Assembly (NCBI RefSeq): GCF_003594875.1
Contig: NZ_QZEY01000016.1
Coordinates: 62,001 to 126,000, forward strand
Length of the DNA: 64,000 bases
Direction of reading: 5' to 3'
Origin: Bailinhaonella thermotolerans
GTDB lineage: Bacteria > Actinomycetota > Actinomycetes > Streptosporangiales > Streptosporangiaceae
The position numbers were made by a program, and so were the translations under genes. Position 1 is the stretch's first letter, and each line of letters starts with the position of its first letter. Shown in pieces: positions 1 to 8,563 of this stretch. Below the pieces are notes generated by a model. It was given only the letters and a program-made list of their open reading frames with translations. It did not search any database and had not been told where the DNA came from.

Positions 1-357
1 GACCCCGGGCGGGCGCCCGGCGGGCTCCGCCTGCCCCCGCCGCGTCCCGGCGAGCCGGCCCGCTGGCTCCGCGAGCTGTGGAAGGTCCCCGACGGCGGCG
101 TGCTGGAGGGCTGGTACACCTCGGTCCTGGGGCTGCGGCAGCGGCTGGAGGAGCTGAACCCCGCCCCCGCCGTGCCCGAGTCGCCGCTGAGCTTCCTCGC
201 ACAGGCCCTGTCCCCCGCGGGGCACGCCGTGTCGCTGATCCTGCTGCGCTGCGCCCACCTGCTGAACAACCGGCTCGGCGTCCCCGTCGCCGCCGAGCCC
301 CGCCTGGCGGCGTTCGCCGTACGGGCTCTCCGCGAGGTGAGGGGGGTGGCACGATGA
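1..357 (+). CDS. C-terminal fragment of a SpaB_C / thiopeptide-type bacteriocin biosynthesis protein (5' end outside window)
   Basis: The frame is open from base 1 and stops at the TGA at 355-357, so only the last 118 residues are present. The tail contains an H-L-L-N-N-R-L segment resembling the H-M-x-x-N-R element that closes SpaB_C/LanB C-terminal domains, followed by a short helical end. It overlaps the next gene by ATGA, which indicates translational coupling. In this family such proteins act in lanthipeptide or thiopeptide maturation: glutamyl elimination in LanB, aza-cycloaddition in pyridine synthases. The catalytic part lies outside the window, so the exact role cannot be read. The assignment rests mostly on the neighbour and the tail motif. 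Confidence 0.6.
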   Translation, partial: DPGRAPGGLRLPPPRPGEPARWLRELWKVPDGGVLEGWYTSVLGLRQRLEELNPAPAVPESPLSFLAQALSPAGHAVSLILLRCAHLLNNRLGVPVAAEPRLAAFAVRALREVRGVAR

Positions 358-1334
358 GTCCGCGGACCGCGGCCCCGCGCTCGGGATGGCGGAGCGCGCG
401 GGTGTTCTACTACGAGCCCGACAAGGACGACCTGCTGCTCGACGCGGTGCGGCCGGTGATGCGCCGCGTCGCCGGGGACGTCCACGCCGCGCACGTGCTG
501 CGGCACTGGAGCGAGGGCCCGCACCTGCGCCTGAACATCCGCAGCGACCAGGAGACCTGGGACGAGCTGGTCCGTCCCGCGATCGAGGAGACGGTCGGGG
601 GGTACCTCCGGGACCACCCCTCGCTCGAACGGCTGGAGGCCGGCGAGGACTGGCAGCCGGACAACACGATCGTCTACGAGCCCGCCGCGCGCCGCCACCC
701 GGCGGACGAGGCCCTGCTCGCCGACTTCTACAGCGACACCACGGAGCCGCTGTTCGCCATGCTCGACCACGTCCGCCACGGCCTCGACACCAAGGACGGC
801 CTCGCGCTCGCCCTGATCCTCGCGGTCTCCCACGGCGTCAGCGGCCCGATCACCCGCAACCTCGACTCCTTCCGCACGCTGGCCGAGGCGTACTGCGCGC
901 GGTCGGAGGACCCCGAGACGACCCGGACGCGGTTCGAGGAGGAGTACCGCGCCCGCTGCGGCGAGCTGACCTCGCGCGTCTCCCGGGTGATCCAGTCCCT
1001 GGAGGGCGGCGACCGCCTCCCGTTCGTGCGGGAGTGGGCCGCCCTGATGACCGGGTACGGCGAACGCGCCGCCAAGCTGATGGCCAAGGGCAAGGCCGTG
1101 GCGGTCGCGGTCGCCGACGAACCCGAGTCCCCGCAGCTCAGTGAGCTGAACCGGCTGATGATGACGGCCGACCCCGATCACGACGAGGCGACCGCGAGCC
1201 CGGACTTCCTGCGCTACCGGACGCTTCTCAACTTCACCCATCTCCAGTTCGCCCGGCTCGGCCTCCTCCCGGCCGACACGTTCCGCCTGTGCCATCTCAC
1301 CGCCAACGCGGTCGAGGAGCTGTACGGCCGGTAG
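354..1334 (+). CDS. Thiopeptide-type bacteriocin biosynthesis protein (SpaB_C-like, possible pyridine synthase or split LanB elimination domain)
   Basis: This 326-residue protein starts at the ATG overlapping the previous stop (ATGA). The N-terminal V-F-Y-Y-E-P-D-K-D-D-L-L-L-D stretch, the H-W-S-E-G-P-H-L-R-L-N-I strand near residue 60 and the 'QPDNTIVYEP' segment near residue 100 are characteristic of stand-alone SpaB_C proteins of RiPP clusters. In thiopeptide pathways this fold carries out the formal [4+2] ring closure; in LanB it performs glutamate elimination. Length fits the stand-alone form. It is coupled to the upstream gene and is the last RiPP-like gene on this side. No precursor peptide or cyclodehydratase lies downstream, so the cluster must extend leftward beyond the window. 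Confidence 0.75.
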   Translation: MSPRTAAPRSGWRSARVFYYEPDKDDLLLDAVRPVMRRVAGDVHAAHVLRHWSEGPHLRLNIRSDQETWDELVRPAIEETVGGYLRDHPSLERLEAGEDWQPDNTIVYEPAARRHPADEALLADFYSDTTEPLFAMLDHVRHGLDTKDGLALALILAVSHGVSGPITRNLDSFRTLAEAYCARSEDPETTRTRFEEEYRARCGELTSRVSRVIQSLEGGDRLPFVREWAALMTGYGERAAKLMAKGKAVAVAVADEPESPQLSELNRLMMTADPDHDEATASPDFLRYRTLLNFTHLQFARLGLLPADTFRLCHLTANAVEELYGR

Positions 1335-1358
1335 GCCGGGCACCCCGGCCTACCGGCC
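1326..1358. terminator. Bidirectional hairpin between convergent genes
   Basis: A perfect 14-bp stem (1326-1339 with 1345-1358) encloses a 5-nt loop. The TAG stop of the SpaB_C-like gene lies inside the left arm. There is no T-tract, as is usual for GC-rich actinobacterial terminators. It sits between converging genes and can serve both strands. Confidence 0.7.
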
Positions 1359-1400
1359 GCTCTCAGGCCCCGGCTTACCGGCCGCTCTCAGGCCCCGGCC
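1351..1400. repeat. 25-bp tandem duplication spanning the MFS stop codon
   Basis: Units 1351-1375 and 1376-1400 are identical except for the last base. The second unit contains the TGA stop (minus strand, 1388-1390) of the MFS gene, so the duplication copied the stop codon and its flank downstream of the gene. Confidence 0.9.
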
Positions 1401-2602
1401 GTCGCGGGCTCCACCGGCTCCGCCGCCCCGGCCGCTCCGGCCGCTTCCGCCTGGGGCCGCGTCCGCGCGCGGGCGCTGAGGGCGACGGCGGCGAGGGCGA
1501 CCAGGCCGAGGGCCACGCCGATCCACGGGGTGGCGGTGTACCCGGCCCCGGCGTCGATCGCGAGGCCGCCGAGCCAGGGACCGGCGGTGATGCCGACGTT
1601 GAAGGCCGAGAAGTTGACCGCCGCGCCGAGGGTCGGGGCCTGGGCCGAGAGCGTGAACACTCGCGTGTTGAGCGCGGGGTTGACCACGAAGGCGAACACG
1701 CCGAGCAGGAAGACCAGCGGCACCGCGACCACGGGCGTCCCCGCCGCGAACGCGAGCGCCACGGAGACGGCCAGGAGCCCGGCGACCCCGACGTAGAGCG
1801 TGGGGAAGGGGCGGGCGTCCGCCGTACGGCCGCCGGCGGTGATGCCGAGGAGGGAGCCCACGCCGTACAGCGCGAGCACGGCGGGCACCCAGGAGGCGGG
1901 CAGCCCGGTGACGTCGGTCAGCAGCGGGGTCAGGTAGCTGAAGGTGACGATGCCGGCCCCGGTGGCCACCGCGGTGGTGGCGTAGGCGAGCCAGAGGCGG
2001 CGGTCGGCCATCGCGCGCACCTCGTCCCGGACGCGCGGCGTGGACGCCGCGCCGGGGCGCCCGCCCGGCACGGTGGCGAGCACTCCGGCCATGGCCAGCG
2101 TGGACAGCGCCGCCACCGCCCAGAACGCCGCCCGCCAGCCGAGGTGCTGCCCGATGACGGTGCCCGCCGGCAGGCCGACGATGGTGGCCACGGTGAGGCC
2201 CCCGGCCACGACGCTCATGGCCTTGCCGCGCGCGTTCTCCGGCACCAGGCCCACCGCCGTGATCGCCGCGATCGCCCAGAACCCCGCGTACACGAACGCG
2301 CCCACCACCCGGGTCGCGAACAGCACGCCGTACGACGAGGTCAGCGCGGCCACGACGTGCGTCAGCACGAAGACCGCGATGAACGCCACGAGGGAGGTAC
2401 GGCGGGGCAGCCGCGCGGTGACCACGGCGAGCACGGGCGCCCCCACGAGCATGCCGAGCGCGAACGCCGAGATCAGCAGCCCCGCGCCGGGGATGGACAC
2501 GCCCAGGTCGCGGGCGATCTCCGGGAGCAGCCCGGCGAGCATGAGCTCGGACGTGCCCTGGGCGAAGATCGCCAGGCCCAGGACGTAGACGGCCAGGGGC
2601 AT
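1388..2602 (-). CDS. MFS transporter, DHA1 family (12 TM drug/sugar exporter type)
   Basis: This is a 404-residue hydrophobic protein with about 12 predicted membrane segments. The N-terminal helix carries the GTSELMLAGLLPEIA pattern of Cmx/AraJ-type DHA1 exporters, and an R-x-x-R-R loop follows TM2. I chose the ATG at 2602, which has an AGGAG about seven bases upstream; a GTG at 2617 would add five residues and place the start inside that Shine-Dalgarno. It lies downstream of, and on the same strand as, a TetR gene. A terminator separates the two, and a copy of the regulator's operator lies just upstream, so it is probably repressed by that TetR and induced by the exported compound. The substrate cannot be deduced. 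Confidence 0.9.
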   Translation of the reverse strand: MPLAVYVLGLAIFAQGTSELMLAGLLPEIARDLGVSIPGAGLLISAFALGMLVGAPVLAVVTARLPRRTSLVAFIAVFVLTHVVAALTSSYGVLFATRVVGAFVYAGFWAIAAITAVGLVPENARGKAMSVVAGGLTVATIVGLPAGTVIGQHLGWRAAFWAVAALSTLAMAGVLATVPGGRPGAASTPRVRDEVRAMADRRLWLAYATTAVATGAGIVTFSYLTPLLTDVTGLPASWVPAVLALYGVGSLLGITAGGRTADARPFPTLYVGVAGLLAVSVALAFAAGTPVVAVPLVFLLGVFAFVVNPALNTRVFTLSAQAPTLGAAVNFSAFNVGITAGPWLGGLAIDAGAGYTATPWIGVALGLVALAAVALSARARTRPQAEAAGAAGAAEPVEPATAGA

Positions 2603-2622
2603 GAGAGGTCTCCTCACAGTTG

Positions 2623-2638
2623 TGTACAGATCAGTCCA
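2623..2638 (-). promoter_or_regulatory. TetR operator upstream of the MFS gene
   Basis: TGTACAGATCAGTCCA is an imperfect 16-bp palindrome (12 of 16 positions symmetric) centred on GATC. It shares the dyad pattern TGnAC-n-GATC-n-GTnCA with the site at 3273-3288 in front of the TetR gene. It ends about 20 bp before the MFS start. Confidence 0.7.
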
Positions 2639-2651
2639 AAAATGGGACGTG

Positions 2652-2676
2652 AAAAAGGGGCGGCCGGGGCCGCCCC
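2652..2676 (-). terminator. Intrinsic terminator after the TetR gene
   Basis: On the minus strand, a GGGGCGGCC/GGCCGCCCC hairpin (2657-2676) just past the TetR stop is followed by TTTTTC (2652-2656 read in reverse). It is one of the few hairpins here with a real T-tract. It isolates the TetR transcript from the MFS gene, which therefore needs its own promoter. Confidence 0.75.
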
Positions 2677-2678
2677 GG

Positions 2679-3251
2679 TCAGAGCGCGGCGAGCGCCGTG
2701 TCCGCGATGCGGCGCAGCGTGGCCCGGTCGGCGCCCCCGCGGGCGGCGACGCGCATGCCGCCGATCACGGCCGCGATGTAGTCGGCCAGCGCGGCGACGT
2801 CGGCGTCCGGCGCCAGCTCGCCGTTGCGCCGGCCCGTGTCGAGCGCGGCGCGCAGGGCCGCCTGACGCCGGTCCTGGTCGCGCCGGAGGATCTCGGCGAT
2901 CTCCGGGTCACGGGGGGCGAGCTCGACCATGCTGTTGACCACGAGGCAGCCCACGGGATCGTCCTCCGGGGGATCGGCCGGCTGGGCGAGCAGCGCGCGC
3001 ACCTTCTCGCGGACGGGCAGGTCGCCCTCCAGGAGCTCCATGATCGGCGCGGTCTTCGCCTCCGTGTAACGGCGCAGGGCCCGCTCGAAGAGCTCGCGCT
3101 TGCTGTTGAAGGCGTTGTAGACGCTGCTGCGGCCGAGGCCGGTGGCCTCGCAGAGGTCCTCGGTCGAGGTCGCCTCGTAGCCCGCCGCCCAGAACGCGCG
3201 CATGGCCCCGTCGAGCGCCTTCTCCTCGTCGAACTGCCTGGGTCGTGCCAT
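2679..3251 (-). CDS. TetR/AcrR family transcriptional repressor
   Basis: This 190-residue protein begins M-A-R-P-R-Q-F-D. Its N-terminal helix-turn-helix reads 'TEDLCEATGLGRSSVYNAF' at about residues 29-47, followed by the N-S-K-R-E-L-F-E-R-A-L helix typical of TetR. The C-terminal two thirds form the ligand pocket. The ATG at 3251 matches the usual family start. A 16-bp palindrome (3273-3288) lies just upstream and a related one precedes the MFS exporter, so I infer that it represses itself and the exporter. The ligand is unknown. Confidence 0.92.
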   Translation of the reverse strand: MARPRQFDEEKALDGAMRAFWAAGYEATSTEDLCEATGLGRSSVYNAFNSKRELFERALRRYTEAKTAPIMELLEGDLPVREKVRALLAQPADPPEDDPVGCLVVNSMVELAPRDPEIAEILRRDQDRRQAALRAALDTGRRNGELAPDADVAALADYIAAVIGGMRVAARGGADRATLRRIADTALAAL

Positions 3252-3272
3252 GTCGGGGACGCTAACACTTTT

Positions 3273-3288
3273 TGGATGGATCTGTCCA
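3273..3288 (-). promoter_or_regulatory. TetR autoregulatory operator
   Basis: On the minus strand TGGACAGATCCATCCA (extended to TTGGA...TCCAA) is 12/16 symmetric and centred on GATC. ACAGATC and TCCAAAAA are shared at the same spacing with the site before the MFS gene. It lies 22 bp upstream of the TetR start. Confidence 0.7.
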
Positions 3289-3394
3289 ATACTGAGATCC
3301 GGGGCCCGCGCGCCGGAAAGCGTCTGTGGTCCCTCCCGCCTCTCACGTAACATCTGTGACTTGTCGCGGTTTGCCTAACGATCGGGGGGATTCT

Positions 3395-4693
3395 GTGCTG
3401 GATCGTCGAAACCTGCTGAAGGTCGCGCTGGCCGCGCCGGCCGGGGCCGCCGTGGCCTGGCCCGCGCACGCGTCCACGCCGGCGCCGGCGCCCACGCCCA
3501 CCCGCCCCTCAGTGCCGACGGTCGTGGGGCGCGGCGACGCCCCCGCGGCGCTCGCCAAGTTCGACCACGTGATGAAGAGCTTCATGCTCCGGCGGGCCAT
3601 CACCGCCGGCCAGCTCGCGATCGCCCGCAAGGGCAAGCTGGTGTTCGCCCGCGGCTACACCGGGACCACGCCCTGGTCTTCGGCGCCCCCGGTGACCCCG
3701 ACCTCGGTCTTCCGCATCGCCAGCGCCGGCAAGCACATCACGGCGGCCGCCATCCTGCGGCTGGAGCAGGAGGGCAGGCTGAAGCTCTCCGACCCGATCA
3801 CCAAGCACCTGGCCCTGACCCCGATGCCCGGCAAGACGGCCGACCCCCGGCTGGCCAAGGTGACGCTCTGGCGGCTCATGCAGCACCTGGCCGGATGGGA
3901 CCGGGCCGTCTCGGGCGACCCGCTCTGGAACGACCACACCATCGCGCGCACGCTCGGCACGTCGCTGCCGATCGACCACGACGACATCATGCGCTTCATG
4001 ACCGGGCGTCCCCTGGACTTCGACCCGGGCACCAAGATGGTCTACTGCAACTACGGGTACATGCTGCTCGGCCGCGTGATCGAGAAGGTCTCCGGCCTGA
4101 GCTACGAGGACTACGTGACCCGCACGTTCCTGCGGCCGCTCAAGATCACCCGGATGCGGCTCGGCGGGAGCCTGCGGTCGGAGGCGCTGCCCGGCGAGGT
4201 GGCCTACACCTCGAAGCTCACCAACAAGAGCGTCGTGGACAACTCCGGCGCGGTCGTGCCGTACCCCTACGGCGGCTTCAACATGCCCAACCAGGACGCC
4301 AACGGCGGCTGGGTGGCCTCGGCCGTGGACCTCGTGCGCTTCGAGCGGATCTTCGACCTGCCCACGACGACGAACCTGCTCAGCTCCACGGCGATCTCCC
4401 GCGCGTTCGCCAAGCCCGAGACCGGCGTGCCCTCCAACGGCGCGTGGTACGGCGGCGGCTGGTACGTCCGCACCAAGAACGGCGGCCTGAACACCTGGCA
4501 CACCGGCAGCATGCCCGGCACCTTCACGCTGGTCGTGCGCAGGTACGACGGGGTCACCTTCGCCGCGTTCTTCAACCGCCGCCAGGAGGCGGGCGACCCC
4601 GGCTTCGACGAGATCGACCCGCTCCTCTACGACACCGTCAGCGCCGTCAAGACCTGGCCGAACATCGACCTGAGCGCGAAGTACTTCAGGTAG
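3395..4693 (+). CDS. Secreted serine hydrolase, beta-lactamase/class C PBP family
   Basis: The protein has 432 residues. I chose GTG 3395 because GGGGGGA lies five bases upstream and it places L-D-R-R-N-L-L-K before a hydrophobic stretch, a Tat-like signal ending near A-H-A (residue 26). Family motifs are visible: nucleophile S110-A-G-K113, Y217-C-N219, and H369-T-G in the position of KTG. Family members include D-aminopeptidases, esterases and penicillin-binding proteins, so the substrate is open; the site of action should be outside the membrane. A paralogue at 18833-20143 shares the Y-G-G-x-N and W-V-A-S-A-V-D-L segments. The last codons lie in a 19-bp tandem duplication. Confidence 0.9.
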   Translation: MLDRRNLLKVALAAPAGAAVAWPAHASTPAPAPTPTRPSVPTVVGRGDAPAALAKFDHVMKSFMLRRAITAGQLAIARKGKLVFARGYTGTTPWSSAPPVTPTSVFRIASAGKHITAAAILRLEQEGRLKLSDPITKHLALTPMPGKTADPRLAKVTLWRLMQHLAGWDRAVSGDPLWNDHTIARTLGTSLPIDHDDIMRFMTGRPLDFDPGTKMVYCNYGYMLLGRVIEKVSGLSYEDYVTRTFLRPLKITRMRLGGSLRSEALPGEVAYTSKLTNKSVVDNSGAVVPYPYGGFNMPNQDANGGWVASAVDLVRFERIFDLPTTTNLLSSTAISRAFAKPETGVPSNGAWYGGGWYVRTKNGGLNTWHTGSMPGTFTLVVRRYDGVTFAAFFNRRQEAGDPGFDEIDPLLYDTVSAVKTWPNIDLSAKYFR

Positions 4694-4718
4694 GAGACGG
4701 TACTTCAGGTAGGAGGCC
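4681..4718. repeat. 19-bp tandem duplication spanning the hydrolase stop codon
   Basis: Units 4681-4699 and 4700-4718 share their first 16 bases (GTACTTCAGGTAGGAG). The TAG stop at 4691-4693 is in unit 1, so a second in-phase copy of the gene's end lies just downstream of it. Confidence 0.9.
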
Positions 4719-4747
4719 CCCGGGCCACCCCTGGCCCGGGGGCCTCC
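4712..4747. terminator. Bidirectional terminator hairpin
   Basis: A perfect 15-bp stem (4712-4726 with 4733-4747) encloses a 6-nt loop ACCCCT. It sits between the convergent serine hydrolase and M14 carboxypeptidase genes. No T-tract follows on either strand. Confidence 0.85.
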
Positions 4748-4817
4748 GCGCCCGCCGTACGGCGTGAGCCCACCGCCCGCGCCGTACGGCCCGCTCGCCG
4801 GCCGCCTCGCCGTACGG

Positions 4818-6647
4818 TCAGCTCTGGGTGATCTTCACGTCGTCCACGCCGGCCTCGATGAGGGACGCGCCGGAGGCGTCCGCGGCCTCCACGACGATGC
4901 GGACGGTCTGACCGGCGAAGGCGGACACGTCGGCGGTGGCGGTGCTCCAGGAGGCGTCGCGGTCGGTCGCCGCGCCGAGCTGCTGGAAGACCTGTGCCGA
5001 CGTGGCGCCCTCGACCCGGACGCGCAGGTGGTCGGCCGTGGAGCTGTTGCTGCCGTGGCCGAGGTACCACGAGAACGACAGGTTGAGCGTGCCGCTCGCC
5101 GGGAGCGTGATCGCCGGGGAGCGGATGCTCGTCGTGCCGCCGTCGATGTCGTGCGTGCCCGCGCTCGCGCCCGCGAGACGGCCGGTGACCAGGTCGTTCG
5201 TGCCGCTCACGGTGGTCCCGAGCTGCTTGGGGCCGCTGGAGTCGGTGGCCTCGGGGTCGCCGCGCTCCCACTGCCCGGCCGTGGCCGTGTCGGTGCCGCC
5301 GGGGTTCGCGGTCCAGCCGGTGTTCGTCTCGAACGTGTCGGAGTAGACCGTGGTCCCGCCGCCGGTCCCGCAGTACTGGGCCTCCTTGCCGATGATCCGG
5401 TACGGGCAGTCGGAGTACTCCAGCAGCCGCAGCACGGCCTCGCGGTTGCGCTGGGTCTCGCGCGGGATGACCTCGTCGGGCGGGTAGAAGCCGGGCGAGG
5501 CGCTCACCGGGTACATCTCGAACGTGAAGTTCACGATCTTGTAGGCGCCCCAGAGCCAGTCGTCGATCGTGCCGTCGGTGATGTAGAGGTCGCTCGCCTG
5601 CTGCGGGGTGTACCCGTTGGTGCTCGCCAGGTTCTGGCCGAGCCGGGCGTGCGTGTCGTACTCGTCCTGGTTCATCCCGGGCGCCGTGTTGTTGTACGTG
5701 TACCCGTACGGCCACAGCACCAGCTCGCCGTAGGTGTGGAAGTCGATCGCCGTCTTGATCTGCTGCGCGCCGCCCACGACCCGGCTCCGGACGAAGTTGG
5801 CGACGTTGCGCACCTCGGGGGCGGACTCGGCGGACGGGCCGCGGTAGGTGTCGCTGGACGGGGTGGGGGACGAGCCGCCGCAGCAGCCCCAGTTGTAGGC
5901 CCAGTTGCGGTTCAGGTCGGTGCCGACCGCGCTGCTGCCGGTGTTGGGCTGCCGGTTCTTGCGCCAGCTCCGGTACGACCCGGTGGCGATGTCGTACTCG
6001 CCGCCGTCGGGGTTCAGGTCGGGCAGGATCCAGATCTCGCGGCTGTTCACCAGGCCGGTGATCCGGCTGTCGCTGCCGTAGTTGTCGGTGAACAGGTTGA
6101 GCAGGTAGATCGCCATCTCCACGGTGAGGTGCTCACGCGCGTGCTGGTGGTGCGTGAACAGCACCTCCGGCTCGTTCTCGTCCGTGCCGACGTTGTCGCT
6201 GATCTTCACGCCCATCAGGTCGCGGCCCTGGTACGACGTCCCCACGCTGATCTTGCGGGCGATCGACGGGTGGTCCGCGACGATCTGGTTCACCGCCGCG
6301 GTCATCTCCGCGTAGTTGTGGTAGTTGCTGTCAGCAGGGGGGAAGTCCAGGGCTTTTGGGGCTTCACGCTTCGGCGGCGGGGCCAGCTCGGTGACCTTGT
6401 GGCCGAGCCGCTGGATCGCCTTCAGCTCGTCGGCGTTCGCGGTCACCACGACCGCGCCCTGCCGTACCTCGTCGATGGCCGCGCCGGTGCGGGCCACCGC
6501 CGTGCGGTCCTGCGGGGTCTTGGGGCCCTCGACCAGGTACTGCTTGGCGGCCGGTGGCTCCGGCGGGGCGGCGGAGGCGTTCGCCCCCGTGGCCGCCATG
6601 CCGATCAGCAGGATCAGGATGGACAGGATTTTCAGCAGACCGCGCAC
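4818..6647 (-). CDS. Secreted M14 zinc carboxypeptidase with C-terminal beta-sandwich domain
   Basis: This 609-residue protein starts at GTG 6647 with GGGAGG about five bases upstream. A signal peptide (residues 1-27, ending A-S-A) and a propeptide-like segment (30-100) precede the M14 domain. Zinc ligands are H169 and E172 (H-A-R-E-H) and H304 (D-F-H-T-Y); E377 (F-T-F-E-M-Y-P) is the general base. The L-N-P-D-G and D-L-N-R-N-W motifs match carboxypeptidase T/A-like enzymes. After about residue 425 comes a region with a D-x-F-E-x-N-x-G-W start and alternating polar strands, which looks like a jelly-roll binding domain. It is predicted to trim C-terminal residues from peptides outside the cell. 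Confidence 0.93.
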   Translation of the reverse strand: MRGLLKILSILILLIGMAATGANASAAPPEPPAAKQYLVEGPKTPQDRTAVARTGAAIDEVRQGAVVVTANADELKAIQRLGHKVTELAPPPKREAPKALDFPPADSNYHNYAEMTAAVNQIVADHPSIARKISVGTSYQGRDLMGVKISDNVGTDENEPEVLFTHHQHAREHLTVEMAIYLLNLFTDNYGSDSRITGLVNSREIWILPDLNPDGGEYDIATGSYRSWRKNRQPNTGSSAVGTDLNRNWAYNWGCCGGSSPTPSSDTYRGPSAESAPEVRNVANFVRSRVVGGAQQIKTAIDFHTYGELVLWPYGYTYNNTAPGMNQDEYDTHARLGQNLASTNGYTPQQASDLYITDGTIDDWLWGAYKIVNFTFEMYPVSASPGFYPPDEVIPRETQRNREAVLRLLEYSDCPYRIIGKEAQYCGTGGGTTVYSDTFETNTGWTANPGGTDTATAGQWERGDPEATDSSGPKQLGTTVSGTNDLVTGRLAGASAGTHDIDGGTTSIRSPAITLPASGTLNLSFSWYLGHGSNSSTADHLRVRVEGATSAQVFQQLGAATDRDASWSTATADVSAFAGQTVRIVVEAADASGASLIEAGVDDVKITQS

Positions 6648-6670
6648 GGGGCCTCCCGCGAGATGAGGGC

Positions 6671-6701
6671 GGGCAGGCGTCGGAGGGTGTGACGCCTGCC
6701 C
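6671..6701 (-). promoter_or_regulatory. 11-bp inverted repeat at the start of the M14 transcript
   Basis: GGGCAGGCGTC (6671-6681) and GACGCCTGCCC (6691-6701) form a perfect dyad with a 9-nt spacer. It overlaps the expected transcription start of the promoter at 6704-6732, so it fits an operator at +1 better than a leader hairpin. Confidence 0.45.
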
Positions 6702-6703
6702 GG

Positions 6704-6732
6704 AGCGTAGATCCGCAGATGAGGCCCTTCAA
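6704..6732 (-). promoter_or_regulatory. Putative promoter of the M14 carboxypeptidase
   Basis: On the minus strand TTGAAG (-35) and TACGCT (-10, TAnnnT type) are separated by exactly 17 bp, in a locally AT-richer stretch upstream of the gene. Confidence 0.4.
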
Positions 6733-6794
6733 TGGGCTTTGTCGTTCTTCGTGGGGAAGAGCGTTTCAGGGGCTGTTTTTAAGTTTTGTACGTT

Positions 6795-8450
6795 TTAGCC
6801 GCCCGTCCCGGCGCGCTCCGTCCTCGTGTACGGCTTCGCGCCCGGCCCGGCGCCCGACGCGGCGCCCGGCGCAGAGTCCGGCGCGGTGCCCGGCGCGGGG
6901 TCGGGGCTCTCGGGGGAGTCCTCGATGACGGTGGGCAGGCCGCGCATGGTGAACAGGACGACCGCGGCGAGCGTGAGCAGGATCGCCGCGCCGCTGACCA
7001 GCGACACCCGCATGCCGTCCAGGAACGCCACCCGCGCCGCCGCCGCGACCGCCTCCCCGAGCCGCCCGGGCAGTTCGCCCGCCACGGCGAGAGCCGTGCC
7101 GAGCCCCTCGCCGATCGGGGTGGCGGCCTGGGCGGGGACGCCTTCCGGCAGGCGCAGCCCGGCGCGGTAGGCCGAGCCGAGGATCGAGCCGAGCACGGCG
7201 ATGCCCAGCGCGCCGCCCAGCTCGAACGCGGTCTCCGAGATCGCCGAGGCCGCGCCCGCCCGCTCCTTGGGCACGCTCGCGAGCACCGTGTCGTTGGTGA
7301 CCGCGAACGCCAGCCCGATCCCGGCGCCGCCGAAGAGCATCGGGAACAGGAAGACCAGGTACGACGAGTCCACCTCCGCCCTGACGTACAGCACGAACGA
7401 GACCGCGCTGAGCGCCAGGCCGAGCGAGACCACCCCGGCGCGGCCCAGGCGCGGGACGAGACGCGCGGCGAGCACCCCGCCGACCGCGCCCATCGCGCCG
7501 CCCGGCAGCCCGGCCAGGCCGGCGACCAGCGGCGACCAGCCCAGGACGAGCTGGAAGTACTGCGCGAAGATGAACGACATCGCGGACATCGCGAAGATCC
7601 CGACGATGTTCGCGCTGACAGCTCCGGTGAAGGCGCGGTGGCGGAACAGCCGCACGTCGATGAGCGGCTGCGCGAGCCGGGTCTGCCGCCAGGAGAACGC
7701 GGCGATCGCGGCGAGGCCGATCGCGAGCGCGGCGAGCACGTTCGGCCGGCCGAGGCCGTGCATCGCCGCCTCCTTGATCGTGTAGATGACCCCCACGACC
7801 CCGGCGATCGACAACACGACGCTGGGCGGGTCCAGCCGCCCCGGGCGGGGGTTGCGGGACTCGGGCAGCACGGCCAGCCCGGCGGCGAAGAGCACCACCA
7901 TGATCGGCAGGTTGATCAGGAAGACCGAGCCCCACCAGAAGTGGTCGAGCAGCAGCCCGCCGATCACCGGGCCGAGCGCGAACCCGCCCGCGCCCATCCC
8001 GCTCCAGATCCCGATGGCGGCGGTGCGTTCGGCGGGGTCGGTGAACACGTTCCTGACCAGGGACAGCGTGGACGGCATGATCGTGGCCCCGGCGACGCCG
8101 AGCAGCGCGCGGGCGGCGATCAGCAGCTCGGGCGTCGGGGCGTACGCGGTGATCGCCGAGGCGGCGCCGAAGGCGGCCGTCCCGATCAGCAGCAGCCGCT
8201 TGCGGCCGATGCGGTCCCCGACGTTCCCCATCGTGATCAGCAGGCCGGCCAGCGCGAAGCCGTACACGTCCAGGATCCACAGGGTCTGGGTGGCGGTGGG
8301 CAGCAGCGCGGCGGTCAGCTTGGGGACCGCCAGGTGCAGCACGGTCACGTCGATCGAGAGCAGCAGCACGGCCAGGCAGCCGATGGCCAGCGTGCCCCAC
8401 TTGCGGCCGGAGGAGATCGCCGGGCCGCCGGAGAGTGCGGTGTCGGTCAT
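6795..8450 (-). CDS. MFS transporter, DHA2 family (14 TM, QacA/SmvA type)
   Basis: A 551-residue membrane protein with about 14 hydrophobic segments. TM1 contains the D-V-T-V-L-H-L-A-V-P motif, followed by 'TLWILDVYGFALAGLL' and the G-D-R-I-G-R-K-R loop (motif A), all typical of QacA/SmvA/LfrA-like multidrug exporters. The last 60 residues are Pro/Ala/Gly-rich and cytoplasmic. The ATG at 8450 gives the usual start, although no clear Shine-Dalgarno precedes it, so the start may differ by a few codons. It is divergent from an SDR gene with a 113-bp spacer in which I see no obvious operator. Proton-driven export is known for the family; the substrate is not deducible. Confidence 0.9.
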   Translation of the reverse strand: MTDTALSGGPAISSGRKWGTLAIGCLAVLLLSIDVTVLHLAVPKLTAALLPTATQTLWILDVYGFALAGLLITMGNVGDRIGRKRLLLIGTAAFGAASAITAYAPTPELLIAARALLGVAGATIMPSTLSLVRNVFTDPAERTAAIGIWSGMGAGGFALGPVIGGLLLDHFWWGSVFLINLPIMVVLFAAGLAVLPESRNPRPGRLDPPSVVLSIAGVVGVIYTIKEAAMHGLGRPNVLAALAIGLAAIAAFSWRQTRLAQPLIDVRLFRHRAFTGAVSANIVGIFAMSAMSFIFAQYFQLVLGWSPLVAGLAGLPGGAMGAVGGVLAARLVPRLGRAGVVSLGLALSAVSFVLYVRAEVDSSYLVFLFPMLFGGAGIGLAFAVTNDTVLASVPKERAGAASAISETAFELGGALGIAVLGSILGSAYRAGLRLPEGVPAQAATPIGEGLGTALAVAGELPGRLGEAVAAAARVAFLDGMRVSLVSGAAILLTLAAVVLFTMRGLPTVIEDSPESPDPAPGTAPDSAPGAASGAGPGAKPYTRTERAGTGG

Positions 8451-8563
8451 GTGCGGCAGCCTGCGCCCCGCCGCTGACGACCCGCGCACCACCCGCTGAC
8501 CGCCCCACCGCACCCGCTTACGGCGGCGGGATTCCTCGCCGATCCTGACGGAGATTGGCAGGT

